Shown here piece after piece: positions 34,358 through 46,447 of a DNA stretch of 64,000 bases. Source of the DNA: Lutimaribacter saemankumensis (GTDB lineage: Bacteria > Pseudomonadota > Alphaproteobacteria > Rhodobacterales > Rhodobacteraceae); the NCBI RefSeq assembly GCF_900100005.1, contig NZ_FNEB01000006.1, positions 1 to 64,000 of the forward strand. The letters run 5' to 3'. A program made the translations under genes and the position numbers. Within the stretch, counting starts at the first letter, position 1, and the number at the start of each line of letters is the position of its first letter. Below the pieces are notes generated by a model. The model was not told the origin of the DNA, searched no databases, and worked only from the letters and a program-made list of their open reading frames with translations.

Positions 34358-36115
34358 ATGACGAAATTCGACAAGTCCAAGCTGCCAAGCCGCTATGTGA
34401 CGGAAGGGCCCGAGCGCGCGCCGCATCGCTCGTATTATTACGCGATGGGCATGACCGAGACCGAAATCCATCAGCCGTTGGTCGGCGTGGCCACCTGCTG
34501 GAACGAGGCGGCGCCCTGTAACATCGCGCTCAGCCGTCAGGCCCAGGCGGTCAAGGGCGGCGTGAAAGAGGCCCATGGCACCCCGCGCGAATTCACCACG
34601 ATCACCGTGACCGATGGTATCGCCATGGGGCATGAAGGGATGCGCAGCTCGCTTGCTTCGCGCGAGGCGATTGCCGACACGGTCGAACTGACGATGCGCG
34701 GGCACTGCTATGACGCGATCGTTGGGCTGGCCGGATGCGACAAGTCGCTGCCGGGGATGATGATGGCGATGGTGCGCCTGAATGTGCCCAGCGTGTTCAT
34801 CTATGGCGGGTCGATCCTGCCGGGCAAGGCGCCTCAGGTCGACGAGATCCCCGAGGATTTCCGCACACGTGACCTGACCGTTCAGGACATGTTCGAAGCG
34901 GTCGGCCGTCACCAGAATCACGAGCTTTCGGACAAGGCGCTCGACATGCTCGAACGCGTGGCCTGCCCGTCGGCCGGTGCCTGCGGCGGTCAGTTCACCG
35001 CAAACACGATGGCATGTGTCTCCGAGGCGATCGGTCTGGCGCTGATGAACAGCTCGGGTATGCCGGCACCCTATGAAAGCCGCGATCAGTATGCCGAGGC
35101 TTCGGGTCGCGCGGTGATGAACCTGCTGGAAAAGAACATCCGCGCCCGTGATATCGTCACCCGCGAGAGCCTGGAAAACGCCGCGCGCGTCGTCGCCTGC
35201 ACCGGCGGGTCGACCAATGCGGGCCTGCACCTTCCTGCCATCGCGCACGAAGCGGGGATCGAGTTCTACCTGGATGATGTTTGCGAGATTTTCCGCGACA
35301 CGCCCTATTTCGTCGATCTCAAGCCGGGCGGCCAGTTCGTCGCCAAGGATCTTTACGATGCCGGCGGCATCCCCGTTGTGATGAAGGAACTGCGCAAGGC
35401 CGGCCTGATCCACCAGGATTGCATGACCGCCACCGGCCGCACGATCGGCGAGGAACTGGACCTGATCGAACGCGAGGCCGATGGCCGCGTGATCTATCCG
35501 ATCGAGCAGCCGATCACCAAGACCGGCGGCGTCGTGGGGCTCAAGGGCAACCTCGCGCCGCAGGGTGCGATCGTGAAGGTTGCCGGGATCGACGCGCAGC
35601 ATCAGCGTTTCGTCGGTCCGGCCCGCGTCTTCGAATGCGAAGAGGACGCGTTCGCCGCGGTCAAGAACCGCGAATACAAGGAAGGCGAAGTGATCGTCAT
35701 CCGCAACGAAGGCCCTGCCGGCGGACCGGGCATGCGCGAGATGCTGGCCACCACCGCCGCTTTGTCTGGCCAGGGCATGGGCAAGAAGGTTGCGCTGATC
35801 ACCGATGGGCGTTTCTCGGGCGCGACGCGCGGGTTCTGCGTGGGCCATGTCGGCCCCGAGGCCGCGCATGGCGGACCGATCGCGCTGATCCAGAATGGCG
35901 ATGTCATCACAATCGACGCAATCAACGGCGAATTGTCGGTCGACCTGTCCGACGAAGAGATGGAAAAGCGCAAGGCCGATTGGGCCGGTCCGCGCAAGAC
36001 GATCTACACCTCGGGTGCGTTGTGGAAATACGCGCAGCTTGTCGGCGAAACCTACAAGGGCGCGGTCACCCATCCGGGCGCCGAGGCCGAGGCGCATGTC
36101 TACATGGATCTTTAA
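34358..36115 (+). CDS. ilvD: Dihydroxy-acid dehydratase
   Basis: The protein has 585 residues. Cluster cysteines are in [22 protein letters not shown] and [16 protein letters not shown]. The C-terminal [22 protein letters not shown] holds the catalytic Ser region. It dehydrates dihydroxy acids to the 2-keto acids of valine, isoleucine and leucine synthesis. The iron-sulfur cluster is needed for the reaction. The last 20 bp also encode the start of the following lipoprotein. Confidence 0.96.
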   Translation: MTKFDKSKLPSRYVTEGPERAPHRSYYYAMGMTETEIHQPLVGVATCWNEAAPCNIALSRQAQAVKGGVKEAHGTPREFTTITVTDGIAMGHEGMRSSLASREAIADTVELTMRGHCYDAIVGLAGCDKSLPGMMMAMVRLNVPSVFIYGGSILPGKAPQVDEIPEDFRTRDLTVQDMFEAVGRHQNHELSDKALDMLERVACPSAGACGGQFTANTMACVSEAIGLALMNSSGMPAPYESRDQYAEASGRAVMNLLEKNIRARDIVTRESLENAARVVACTGGSTNAGLHLPAIAHEAGIEFYLDDVCEIFRDTPYFVDLKPGGQFVAKDLYDAGGIPVVMKELRKAGLIHQDCMTATGRTIGEELDLIEREADGRVIYPIEQPITKTGGVVGLKGNLAPQGAIVKVAGIDAQHQRFVGPARVFECEEDAFAAVKNREYKEGEVIVIRNEGPAGGPGMREMLATTAALSGQGMGKKVALITDGRFSGATRGFCVGHVGPEAAHGGPIALIQNGDVITIDAINGELSVDLSDEEMEKRKADWAGPRKTIYTSGALWKYAQLVGETYKGAVTHPGAEAEAHVYMDL

Positions 36116-36800
36116 GATCCTGCGGCGGGGCGGTCTGCGCCCCGCCCTTGTGATCTGTGCGAGTGTTTTGCTTTCGGGATGCATAGCCCAGACTGGCGGC
36201 GGGTCCGGTGTGCCTGTGGTGCGCAAGGCCGCGCTTGCGGGCGGGGCCGTCGTGGTCGTTCCGCCCGATGGCTATTGCCTGGACAAATCCAGTATCACCG
36301 ACCGGCCTGGCGGCAGCTTTGCACTGATCGCAAGCTGCGAATCTCTGACAGGACGCCGGGCCGGATCCGGCCCGGAACCCGCGGTTATCACCGTGTCGGT
36401 GACGTCGCCGCGGCAGGGGCGCGAACAACCCGAAGCGGCCCGTCTTGCCGAGGCGCTGGGAAGCGGTGTCGCCCTGAGCGAGGCGAATGGCGACGGGCTG
36501 ATCGTCGTTCAGGTGCAAGGGGCGGGCGCCTTGCCGGGGGATCGGGGCGACACGCGCCACTGGCGCGGGGCGATGGTCGTCAATGACCGGCTGGTCGGTC
36601 TTGCGATCTATGGCGCGGCGGGCAGCGATATTGCCGGCCGAGTTGGAGAACGCCTGCTTGTCGCAACCGCCGAAGCGATCCGCGAAAACAGCCCGTTTCT
36701 GGCGGCTGAGCGCACCGTGCCGCAGGAAACACGAGACGACACCGGGGAGGCTGTGCCAGAATCGGGCTTGCGAACGCTTTTCGGTAATTTGTTTCCTTGA
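36096..36800 (+). CDS. Putative lipoprotein of unknown function
   Basis: The protein has 234 residues. [16 protein letters not shown] is followed by [11 protein letters not shown], a lipobox with Cys29. The body has no motif I recognise; it contains an alternating strand pattern ([29 protein letters not shown]). ATG 36096 lies inside ilvD in another frame, giving a 20-bp overlap, with GAGG 5 bases upstream. Cotranscription with ilvD is likely. The family seems restricted to relatives of this organism, which is inference. Confidence 0.72.
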   Translation: MSTWIFKILRRGGLRPALVICASVLLSGCIAQTGGGSGVPVVRKAALAGGAVVVVPPDGYCLDKSSITDRPGGSFALIASCESLTGRRAGSGPEPAVITVSVTSPRQGREQPEAARLAEALGSGVALSEANGDGLIVVQVQGAGALPGDRGDTRHWRGAMVVNDRLVGLAIYGAAGSDIAGRVGERLLVATAEAIRENSPFLAAERTVPQETRDDTGEAVPESGLRTLFGNLFP

Positions 36801-36859
36801 GGCTGTTTATTTATGAGTTCTATTCATACAGTTTCCAAAAGTGAAACGACGGGGCAGGA

Positions 36860-37624
36860 ATGGCAGGACGGCTGATAAGAACCATCATGTACCGCGCGGC
36901 CTTGCGCCGGTGGGCCCAGGCGGCCCGCGCGGCCGACACGGAAAAGCTGTCGCTGTTGCGTGTGCAGCGCGGCCGCGCCCGGCGTCTGCGCTATCACCTG
37001 GATCAGTTGATCTACAAGGCCGAGAACCGGCTGGCCTTGCCGCTTATCGGCTCGACCACCTTTCGCAAGCCCGCGAATGCCGACTGGTCCTGGCGCCCCG
37101 AGATATGGCGCGGACCGCTGCCGGTTCCCGGTATCGCGTCGGCGGCCAACAAGTCGCAGCTTGGCGACGAGGTGACGCTGTTTCATGACTGTGAATTCTC
37201 AGAACTGACACTGCGGCAGTTGCGCAACCAGCGCGAGGCCGACCTTGCGCCTTACGGGCTGCGCATGGATGTCTTCCGCTTTGACGGCTCGTATCTTTCC
37301 CTGGTCGTGTCGCTGCCGCCCGACGCGATCGACGGTTTGAAACGACGCCACCTGATCCGCATGGACACCATCGTCGAGATGGAAAAGCCGCTTGAGATTT
37401 TTGCCCGGCTGAACATCAAGCATGGCCCCAACACCGAACAGATCGTGCGCGAGCTGCCGCTGCACGAAGAAGAGGTGATGGTCGAGTTCGATCTCGCCTA
37501 TACCAAGCTGAACGAGAAAAGGGTGGAGCGCGCCTGGCTCGACCTGATTTTCGAAGGGCCGGAGATGAATCAGGTGACGGTTCGGGATCTGACATTCAGC
37601 CGCCGGCCCCGCGCCGAACTGTAA
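36860..37624 (+). CDS. Conserved hypothetical protein (DUF6478-like)
   Basis: The protein has 254 residues. It is Arg/Lys-rich at the start (RAALRRWAQAARAA) with conserved-looking segments GSTTFRKPANADWSWRPEIWRGP and LDLIFEGPEMNQVTVRDLTF. I believe this is a Rhodobacterales-wide family of unknown function, but the domain name is from memory. It forms a same-strand block with the next gene (13 bp away). No signal peptide or membrane helix. Confidence 0.7.
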   Translation: MAGRLIRTIMYRAALRRWAQAARAADTEKLSLLRVQRGRARRLRYHLDQLIYKAENRLALPLIGSTTFRKPANADWSWRPEIWRGPLPVPGIASAANKSQLGDEVTLFHDCEFSELTLRQLRNQREADLAPYGLRMDVFRFDGSYLSLVVSLPPDAIDGLKRRHLIRMDTIVEMEKPLEIFARLNIKHGPNTEQIVRELPLHEEEVMVEFDLAYTKLNEKRVERAWLDLIFEGPEMNQVTVRDLTFSRRPRAEL

Positions 37625-37637
37625 CAGGAGCGATGCG

Positions 37638-38015
37638 ATGAGCACCATGAACCTGACCAAGACCCGCCTTTTCGAAGGTGTGTGGGAGGGCGTCCTGACC
37701 ATGGCGGATGGCGGAAAAAGCCAGCCGTCGATCCGCGTGACGCATCTGGATCAGCCACTTGACGGCATCGAGGTGGTCGAGGACCGCGCGCAGGCGCATT
37801 GGGTCGTGCGTGTGCCGATCCCGGCCCGTCTTCTGTCGGATGGTGTGCAGACCTTTTTGATCTCGGACCCGGATACCGGCGAAAAGCTGGCCAGTTTTGC
37901 CGTACTGGCCGGGGATGCGCTGGGCGACGACATTCGCGCCGAGATGGATCTATTGCGGGCCGAGCTGGACATGCTCAAGCGGGCCTTCCGCCGGCATTGC
38001 GTCGAAACGATGTGA
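37638..38015 (+). CDS. Conserved hypothetical protein, partner of DUF6478-like gene
   Basis: The protein has 125 residues. It contains two short beta-rich parts (GVWEGVLTMADGGKSQPSIRV) and a charged coiled-coil-like C-terminus (AEMDLLRAELDMLKRAF). No catalytic motif is seen. AGGAG lies 8 bases upstream. Its closeness to the previous gene suggests they act together. I do not recognise a family. Confidence 0.7.
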   Translation: MSTMNLTKTRLFEGVWEGVLTMADGGKSQPSIRVTHLDQPLDGIEVVEDRAQAHWVVRVPIPARLLSDGVQTFLISDPDTGEKLASFAVLAGDALGDDIRAEMDLLRAELDMLKRAFRRHCVETM

Positions 38016-38070
38016 CGGCTTGCCTTGCCCGGCGGTGCCGTTACCCTGACGGCAACCAACGGAGGGGCCC

Positions 38071-38364
38071 ATGATCACCGAAATCGTCCGTTTCACCATC
38101 GCGCCCGGTATCGACCGTGACGAAGTCATCCGCCGGTTCGAAACGACCATGCCCGCCTGGCAGGCGAACGAGAAACTGGTGCGCAAATACTATCTCTTCG
38201 ACGAGGAAACCCGCCAGGGCGGCGGCGTGTATCTGTGGCCGGACAAGGCCGCAGCGCAGGCCGCGCATAACGAGGAATGGTGCGACCGGGCGGAAAAGTT
38301 GTACGGATCGCGCCCGACATTCGAATATTTCGAAACGCCCTGTATCGTCGACAATTCAGGCTGA
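38071..38364 (+). CDS. YdhR-like small monooxygenase-fold protein (second copy)
   Basis: The protein has 97 residues. MITEIVRFTIAPG begins a ferredoxin-like strand, followed by RQGGGVYLWPDKAAAQAAH and an FEYFETP segment. The GGG-[IV]-Y motif and helix match the copy at 29873-30178. It probably binds or oxidises a small hydrophobic ligand; no cofactor site is visible. GGAGGGGCCC lies before the ATG. The fadH gene follows 69 bp later. Confidence 0.75.
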   Translation: MITEIVRFTIAPGIDRDEVIRRFETTMPAWQANEKLVRKYYLFDEETRQGGGVYLWPDKAAAQAAHNEEWCDRAEKLYGSRPTFEYFETPCIVDNSG

Positions 38365-40461
<2,097 letters not shown>

Positions 40462-40556
40462 CGGGATAAACACCGGCGAACTCCAGCGGTGACAAGCCGG
40501 CCTGCGCAGGGTAAACTCACCTCAACCGCCAAAAGAGCGGACAAAGAGGCAGAGCG

Positions 40557-42293
40557 ATGGCACATCCCGACGGTTTCTCGGCGCGGTGGACGCGTTGGAT
40601 GCACCGCGTACATGCGCGGCTCAGTACGCTTGCGCGTCCGGCCACGGGATTCGTCAGCCAACCCGAACCGCGCACCGTGGGCAGTTTTGCCAAGGGCCGT
40701 CAGCTTGTCGCGGGCAACTATCTTTTCGCGGGTTTCCTGATCGAGGGTGGCCAGAACGGCATCTGGGATATCCAGTCGCCAGGGGACGCTTTCGACGAAG
40801 AACTGCACGGTTTCACCTGGCTCGATGATCTGGCGGCGGTGGGTGATGCGTCCGCGCGCGCACGGGCGCAGTCCTGGTTGTGGCAATGGATCGACAGCTT
40901 CGGCGCGGGCCAGGGGCCGGGCTGGACGCCCGACCTGACGGGCCGCCGGGTGATCCGCTGGATTCACCATGCGATATTCGTTTTGCGCGGTCAGGAAAGG
41001 GACGCCTCCGAGGCGTTCTACCGCTCGCTTGCGCAGCAGACGATATTCCTGGCCCGGCGCTGGCCGGCGACGACGCCGGGCCTGCCGCGATTCGAGGCGC
41101 TGACGGGATTGATCTATGCCGGCTTGTCGCTGGAAGGGATGGAAAAGCACGTCACCCCCGCGACGCGCGCGCTGGAACGCGAATGCCGCAGGCAGGTGAA
41201 CGAGCAGGGTGGCATCCCGACCCGAAACCCCGAAGAGCTGCTCGAGGTATTTACCCTTCTGACCTGGGCGGCGGCCGCCCTGGCCGAAAGCGACCGCCCG
41301 GTGCAGCCGGAACTGCGCGCGGCGATCGACCGGATCGCACCCACCTTGCGCACGTTGCGCCATGCAGATGGCGGGCTGGCACGGTTTCATGGCGGGGGGC
41401 GTGGCCTTGACGGGCGGCTGGATGCGGCGCTTGCGGCCTCGGGTGTCAAAAGCCGTGCGCCCGATGGGTTGTCGATGGGGTTTGCCCGGCTCAGTGCGGG
41501 CCGCACCAGCGTGATCATAGATGCTGCGCCACCGCCAAAGGGCGCTGCATCGCGGTCGGCGCATGCGTCGACCCTTGCGTTCGAGCTGACCTCGGGGCGC
41601 AGGCCGGTGGTGGTGAATTGCGGCTCTGGCGCCAGTTTCGGGCAGGAATGGCGGCGCGCCGGGCGCGCAACGGCCAGCCATTCGACCCTGTCGATCTCGG
41701 GCTATTCCAGCGCGCGGCTCGGCACGGGCGGGCAGCGGGGTGACTGGCTGACCGACGCGCCGGGTCATGTGCCGATCGAGATCGGGCAGGAATCCGACGG
41801 CATGATGTTCCAGGGCGGGCATGACGGCTACGTGCGCACACACGGCTTGACCCATGCCCGAACGCTGGAGCTGACTTTCGATGGCCGTGGCATGGCGGGC
41901 GAGGATTTGCTGATCGCCCTGGATGCGCCAGGACGGGATCAGTTCGACAAGGCGCTCGATGCCGCGCAACTGCAGGGAATCCCTTTTGATATCCGGTTTC
42001 ACCTGCACCCCGAGGTCGATGCAACGCTCGACATGGGCGGCGCGGCGATCAGCCTTGCGCTCAAGAGCGGTGAACTTTGGGTGTTTCGCCACGATGGCAA
42101 CGCCGAAATGCAGCTCGAGGCGAGCGTTTACCTTGAAAAAGGCCGTTTGCGGCCACGTGCGACCAAACAAATCGTTTTATCCGCCCGCGCAATCGACTAT
42201 GCGACCCGCATCCGGTGGTCGCTGGCCAAGGCGCAGGACACGCCCATCAGCATTCGTGACACGCACCGGGACGAGTTGGATTTGACCGAATGA
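40557..42293 (+). CDS. Heparinase II/III-family protein
   Basis: The protein has 578 residues. The N-terminal half is an alpha toroid ([25 protein letters not shown]) and the C-terminal half a beta sandwich typical of polysaccharide lyases ([22 protein letters not shown]). It may act on an envelope or extracellular polysaccharide. No signal peptide is apparent, which is odd for a lyase. It stands directly before purH, a common Rhodobacterales arrangement. Substrate unknown. Confidence 0.85.
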   Translation: MAHPDGFSARWTRWMHRVHARLSTLARPATGFVSQPEPRTVGSFAKGRQLVAGNYLFAGFLIEGGQNGIWDIQSPGDAFDEELHGFTWLDDLAAVGDASARARAQSWLWQWIDSFGAGQGPGWTPDLTGRRVIRWIHHAIFVLRGQERDASEAFYRSLAQQTIFLARRWPATTPGLPRFEALTGLIYAGLSLEGMEKHVTPATRALERECRRQVNEQGGIPTRNPEELLEVFTLLTWAAAALAESDRPVQPELRAAIDRIAPTLRTLRHADGGLARFHGGGRGLDGRLDAALAASGVKSRAPDGLSMGFARLSAGRTSVIIDAAPPPKGAASRSAHASTLAFELTSGRRPVVVNCGSGASFGQEWRRAGRATASHSTLSISGYSSARLGTGGQRGDWLTDAPGHVPIEIGQESDGMMFQGGHDGYVRTHGLTHARTLELTFDGRGMAGEDLLIALDAPGRDQFDKALDAAQLQGIPFDIRFHLHPEVDATLDMGGAAISLALKSGELWVFRHDGNAEMQLEASVYLEKGRLRPRATKQIVLSARAIDYATRIRWSLAKAQDTPISIRDTHRDELDLTE

Positions 42294-42309
42294 ACCGGAG
42301 CCTTACCCC

Positions 42310-43902
42310 ATGACGACCGATCTGCACCCCATCCGCCGCGCGCTGCTTTCCGTATCCGACAAGACCGGGCTGATCGAGCTCGCGCAGGCACTGGCGGCGC
42401 GCGGTGTCGAATTGCTGTCGACGGGCGGCACGGCCAAGGCGATGCGCGACGCTGGCCTTGCGGTCAAGGACGTGTCCGAGGTGACGGGCTTTCCCGAAAT
42501 GATGGACGGCCGGGTCAAGACGCTGCACCCGGTGGTGCATGGCGGCCTTCTGGCCCTGCGCGACAACGACGCCCACATGGCCGCCGCCACCGCGCACGGG
42601 ATCAAGGAGATCGACCTGCTGGTGGTCAATCTCTATCCGTTCGAAGAAACCGTGGCGAAGGGTGCCGACTATGACACCTGTATCGAGAATATCGATATCG
42701 GCGGCCCAGCGATGATCCGCGCCGCGGCCAAGAACCACCGTTTCGTCAACGTCGTCGTGGATGTCGAGGATTACGCCCCGCTGCTGGCCGAGCTGGACGC
42801 TAATGACGGCCAGACCTCGTATGCGTTCCGGCAGCGGTTGGCGCAGACGGCTTATGCGCGCACGGGCGCTTATGACGCCGCTGTCAGCAGCTGGATGGCG
42901 GATGCGATCGGGGATGCCGCTCCGCGCCGCCGTGTTGTGGCGGGCAAGCTGGCGCAAACGCTGCGCTATGGGGAAAACCCGCACCAGAAAGCCGCGTTTT
43001 ACACGGATGGCAGTGCGCGCCCCGGTGTGGCAACGGCCCAACAGTTGCAGGGCAAGGAGCTGTCCTACAACAACATCAACGATACCGATGCCGCGTTCGA
43101 ACTGGTCAGTGAATTCCTGCCTGCGGACGGCCCGGCCTGTGCGATCATCAAGCACGCCAATCCCTGTGGCGTGGCCCGTGGCACCTCGCTCAAGGAAGCG
43201 TATATGCGTGCCTTTGATTGCGACAGGACCAGCGCGTTTGGCGGGATCATCGCGCTGAACAACATTCTCGATGCCGAAACCGCCGAAGAGATCGCCAAGA
43301 TTTTCACCGAGGTGGTGATTGCCCCCGGCGCGGACCAGGGCGCGCGCGACATCTTCGCGGCCAAGAAGAACCTGCGTCTTCTGATCACGCCGGGCCTTGC
43401 CAACCCGGCTGCGGGCGGCATGGCCTACAAGCAGGTTTCGGGCGGAATGCTGGTGCAGGACAAGGACAACGGCCGCATCGGAGCGGACGATCTGAAAGTC
43501 GTGACCAGGCGCGCGCCGAGCGATCAGGAACTGGCCGATCTGCTGTTCGCGTGGAAAGTCGCCAAACATGTCAAATCCAACGCCATCGTCTACGTCAAGG
43601 ATGGCGCGACCGTGGGTGTGGGCGCCGGCCAGATGAGCCGGGTGGACAGCTCGACCATCGCCGCGCTGAAAGCGCGCCGGATGGCCGGCGAACTGGGCCT
43701 GCCCGACACGCCGGCCAAAGGGTCCGTCGTGGCGTCCGACGCGTTCTTCCCGTTTGCGGACGGTTTGCTGGCCGCGGCCGAGGCCGGTGCGACGGCGATC
43801 ATTCAGCCCGGCGGTTCGATGCGTGATGACGAGGTTATCGCCGCCGCGGACGAGGCCGGGCTGGCCATGGTATTCACGGGGATGCGTCATTTCCGGCACT
43901 GA
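42310..43902 (+). CDS. purH: Bifunctional AICAR formyltransferase/IMP cyclohydrolase
   Basis: The protein has 530 residues. The N-terminal IMP cyclohydrolase domain opens [17 protein letters not shown], with [15 protein letters not shown]. The C-terminal formyltransferase domain contains the Lys-His pair in IIKHANPCG and the segment [16 protein letters not shown]. It carries out the last two steps of purine synthesis. The gene follows the heparinase-like gene by 16 bp, so a shared transcript is likely. Confidence 0.97.
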   Translation: MTTDLHPIRRALLSVSDKTGLIELAQALAARGVELLSTGGTAKAMRDAGLAVKDVSEVTGFPEMMDGRVKTLHPVVHGGLLALRDNDAHMAAATAHGIKEIDLLVVNLYPFEETVAKGADYDTCIENIDIGGPAMIRAAAKNHRFVNVVVDVEDYAPLLAELDANDGQTSYAFRQRLAQTAYARTGAYDAAVSSWMADAIGDAAPRRRVVAGKLAQTLRYGENPHQKAAFYTDGSARPGVATAQQLQGKELSYNNINDTDAAFELVSEFLPADGPACAIIKHANPCGVARGTSLKEAYMRAFDCDRTSAFGGIIALNNILDAETAEEIAKIFTEVVIAPGADQGARDIFAAKKNLRLLITPGLANPAAGGMAYKQVSGGMLVQDKDNGRIGADDLKVVTRRAPSDQELADLLFAWKVAKHVKSNAIVYVKDGATVGVGAGQMSRVDSSTIAALKARRMAGELGLPDTPAKGSVVASDAFFPFADGLLAAAEAGATAIIQPGGSMRDDEVIAAADEAGLAMVFTGMRHFRH

Positions 43903-43974
43903 CCGCCGGGGCGCTTGCCCACAACACGCCAAGCGCCGGCAACGGGCGCGGGCAAAGAGGCAGGAGGACGCGCC

Positions 43975-44457
43975 ATGCGTCTGGTGTTCTGGGTAGGGTT
44001 CTGGACCTTCCTTCTGGATCAGGCGACCAAGTATCTGGTCGTCCACTGGATGAATCTGCGCACATTGCACGAAATCGACGTGTTGCCGCCCTTCCTCAAT
44101 CTGCGGATGGCCTGGAATTACGGGATCAATTTCGGCCTTCTCGGCGATCCGTCTGGCATCACCCGCTGGGTTCTGATCGCGGTGGCGCTGGGCGTGGCCG
44201 GCGGTGTTCTGTGGTGGGTTCGGCGCGATCCGCCGGGTGCAGCGGGCTATGCCGCGGCGGGTCTGATGGTGGGTGGCGCCCTTGGCAATGTCGTGGACCG
44301 CTTGCTTTATGGGGCGGTGGCGGATTTCCTGAACATGTCGTGCTGCGGGTTTGAAAACCCCTATGCGTTCAACGTGGCCGACATCGCGGTTTTCGCGGGC
44401 GCGATGGGGCTGATCTTTTTCACGGGTCACAAGAACGCACCGAAAAACGCCCCGTGA
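43975..44457 (+). CDS. lspA: Lipoprotein signal peptidase
   Basis: The protein has 160 residues and four membrane helices. The aspartates of the active site are in GALGNVVDRLLYGAVADFL and FNVADIAVF. It removes signal peptides from prolipoproteins in the inner membrane. ATG 43975 is chosen because AGGAGG lies just before it; an earlier in-frame ATG is not supported. It is followed 50 bp later by a lipoprotein gene, its probable client. Confidence 0.95.
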   Translation: MRLVFWVGFWTFLLDQATKYLVVHWMNLRTLHEIDVLPPFLNLRMAWNYGINFGLLGDPSGITRWVLIAVALGVAGGVLWWVRRDPPGAAGYAAAGLMVGGALGNVVDRLLYGAVADFLNMSCCGFENPYAFNVADIAVFAGAMGLIFFTGHKNAPKNAP

Positions 44458-44507
44458 CGCCGGGCGCGATATCGGCTATGGCTCGGGTACAAAGACGGAG
44501 AGAGGCG

Positions 44508-45032
44508 ATGCGGATCACGCGCGCGAGCATTGGAATTGTCCTGGTTCTGGCGGTTGCGGCCTGTGCCCGAGGCGATCGCGAGATCGACCTGCGGCAACTC
44601 CGGTCGTCGGATAACGGCCCGGACGAGTTCTCCATTCTCCCGACAAAGCCTCTTCAGACGCCGGATAATTACACGGCTCTGCCGGCACCTACGCCGGGCG
44701 GCCGCAACCTTGTCGATCAGAATCCGCTGGGCGATGCGGTCGCAACGCTGGGTGGGCGGCCGGCCGCGCTCGAGGCAACTGACGTTCCCGCATCCGACGG
44801 CGCCCTGGTGCAGCATGCCAGCCGCAATGGCGTGCCCGGCAATATCCGCGAAACCGTGGCGCAGGAAGACGAGGATTTCCGCCAGCGCCGTGGCCGTTTC
44901 CAGAAGCTGCGGATATTCGTCAAGAACAAGTATAACGACGTCTACAAGGGCCAGAAGCTCGACTCGGTGCAGACGAACCAGGCGTATCGCCGGGTAGGTG
45001 TGCCGACACCATCGGCACCGCCGACGCGCTGA
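44508..45032 (+). CDS. DUF3035 lipoprotein, BamF-like
   Basis: The protein has 174 residues. The signal sequence MRITRASIGIVLVLAVAAC has a lipobox with Cys19. The mature part is Pro-rich and disordered-looking (FSILPTKPLQTPDNYTALPAPTPGG) and ends in a basic helix. The DUF3035 pattern occurs in alphaproteobacteria and has been linked to the outer-membrane assembly machine as BamF. GAGAGGCG precedes ATG 44508. Its position between lspA and M16 peptidase genes supports an envelope role. Confidence 0.78.
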   Translation: MRITRASIGIVLVLAVAACARGDREIDLRQLRSSDNGPDEFSILPTKPLQTPDNYTALPAPTPGGRNLVDQNPLGDAVATLGGRPAALEATDVPASDGALVQHASRNGVPGNIRETVAQEDEDFRQRRGRFQKLRIFVKNKYNDVYKGQKLDSVQTNQAYRRVGVPTPSAPPTR

Positions 45033-45115
45033 CCGGCTCACATCCCCGTCAGCAGTGCTTGCAGCACCGTGGCGACAACGTATGTTATCGCATGAAACCT
45101 TCAGGAGGTCTGCCG

Positions 45116-46447
45116 ATGCTGCGTTTGTTCACGCTCATGTTCGGTCTGGTCGTGCTGGCCAATCCCGCGCTCGCACGAGATGACGTTACCACATTCACAC
45201 TCGACAATGGCATGGACGTGGTCGTGATCGAGGATCACCGCGCGCCGGTCGTTGTGCACATGGTCTGGTATCGGGCCGGTTCCGCGGACGAACCGCCGGG
45301 AAGTTCAGGCGTGGCGCATTTCCTGGAACATCTGCTTTTCAAGGGGACGGACACACTGGCCCCGGGCGAGTTCTCGGCCACGGTGGCGCGGAACGGCGGG
45401 TCCGACAACGCTTTTACAAGCTATGACTACACGGCCTATTTCCAGCGCGTCGCCGCCGACCGTCTTGATCTGATGATGCAGATGGAAGCGGACCGCATGG
45501 TGAACCTCAAATTGTCCGAAGAGGATATCGCCACCGAACGCGACGTGATTATCGAAGAACGCAATCAGCGTGTGGAAAACGATCCTGCGTCGCTTTTCCG
45601 CGAGCAAAAGAATGCAGCACAGTATCTCAATCACCGCTATGGCGTGCCGATCATCGGATGGCGCCACGAAATGGAGGCGCTGGATCAGGCCAAGGCGCGG
45701 GCGTTCTATGATCGCTACTACGCGCCCAATAATGCGATCCTGGTCGTGGCCGGCGATGTGCAGCCCGACGCTGTCCGGGCGCTGGCCGAACAGTATTACG
45801 GCCCGCTTCCCGCCAATCCCGATCTGCCCACGCGCGCCCGCCCGCAAGAGCCGCCCCAGACGTCCGAACGGCGCATGGTGTTCCGCGATGCGCGCGTGGC
45901 CCAGCCCTATGTCAGCCGGTCCTACCTTGCACCCGAACGCGACAGCGGAGCGCAGGAAAAGGCCGCGGCACTGTCGATCCTGTCCGAAATCCTGGGGGGC
46001 GGCACGACAAGCGTCCTGACGGAAAAGCTGCAATTCGATGAAAAGGTCGCCGTTTTCACCGGCGCCTATTACAGCGGCACTTCCCTCGACGACACGACAT
46101 TCGACTTTGTCATCGTGCCCGCACCCGGCGTGACGCTGGAAGACGCCGAGGCTGCGCTCGATCGTGTCATTGGCGAGTTCCTGGAAACCGGCGTCGACCC
46201 CGAGCAGCTGGACCGCATCAAGATGCAGATCCGCGCAAGCCAGATATACGCGCGCGACAGCGTGGATTCGCTTGCCAACCAGTATGGCCGCGCCCTGACC
46301 CAGGGGCTAACGGTCGAAGACGTGCAAGCCTGGCCGGATGTCCTGCAGGCCGTAACGGCCGAAGACGTGATGGCCGCCGCCCGCGACGTCTTCAATCGCA
46401 AGACATCGGTGACCGGCTACCTGATGGGTGAGGAGGTGACGCAATGA
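45116..46447 (+). CDS. M16-family zinc peptidase, catalytic subunit
   Basis: The protein has 443 residues with a signal peptide (FTLMFGLVVLANPALA). The inverted zinc motif is HFLEH (68-72), with the distant Glu in RDVIIEERNQ. The second M16 half follows after residue 220. It degrades or processes peptides in the periplasm. ATG 45116 is fixed by AGGAGG 7 bases upstream; an earlier ATG (45092) is less likely. It overlaps the next M16 gene by 4 bp, so the two subunits are coupled. Confidence 0.92.
   Translation: MLRLFTLMFGLVVLANPALARDDVTTFTLDNGMDVVVIEDHRAPVVVHMVWYRAGSADEPPGSSGVAHFLEHLLFKGTDTLAPGEFSATVARNGGSDNAFTSYDYTAYFQRVAADRLDLMMQMEADRMVNLKLSEEDIATERDVIIEERNQRVENDPASLFREQKNAAQYLNHRYGVPIIGWRHEMEALDQAKARAFYDRYYAPNNAILVVAGDVQPDAVRALAEQYYGPLPANPDLPTRARPQEPPQTSERRMVFRDARVAQPYVSRSYLAPERDSGAQEKAAALSILSEILGGGTTSVLTEKLQFDEKVAVFTGAYYSGTSLDDTTFDFVIVPAPGVTLEDAEAALDRVIGEFLETGVDPEQLDRIKMQIRASQIYARDSVDSLANQYGRALTQGLTVEDVQAWPDVLQAVTAEDVMAAARDVFNRKTSVTGYLMGEEVTQ

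Noticed and set aside
40557-42293. True extracellular heparin lyase
   Set aside because: Family resemblance only. No signal peptide is visible and the gene lies with purH, so the substrate is left open.
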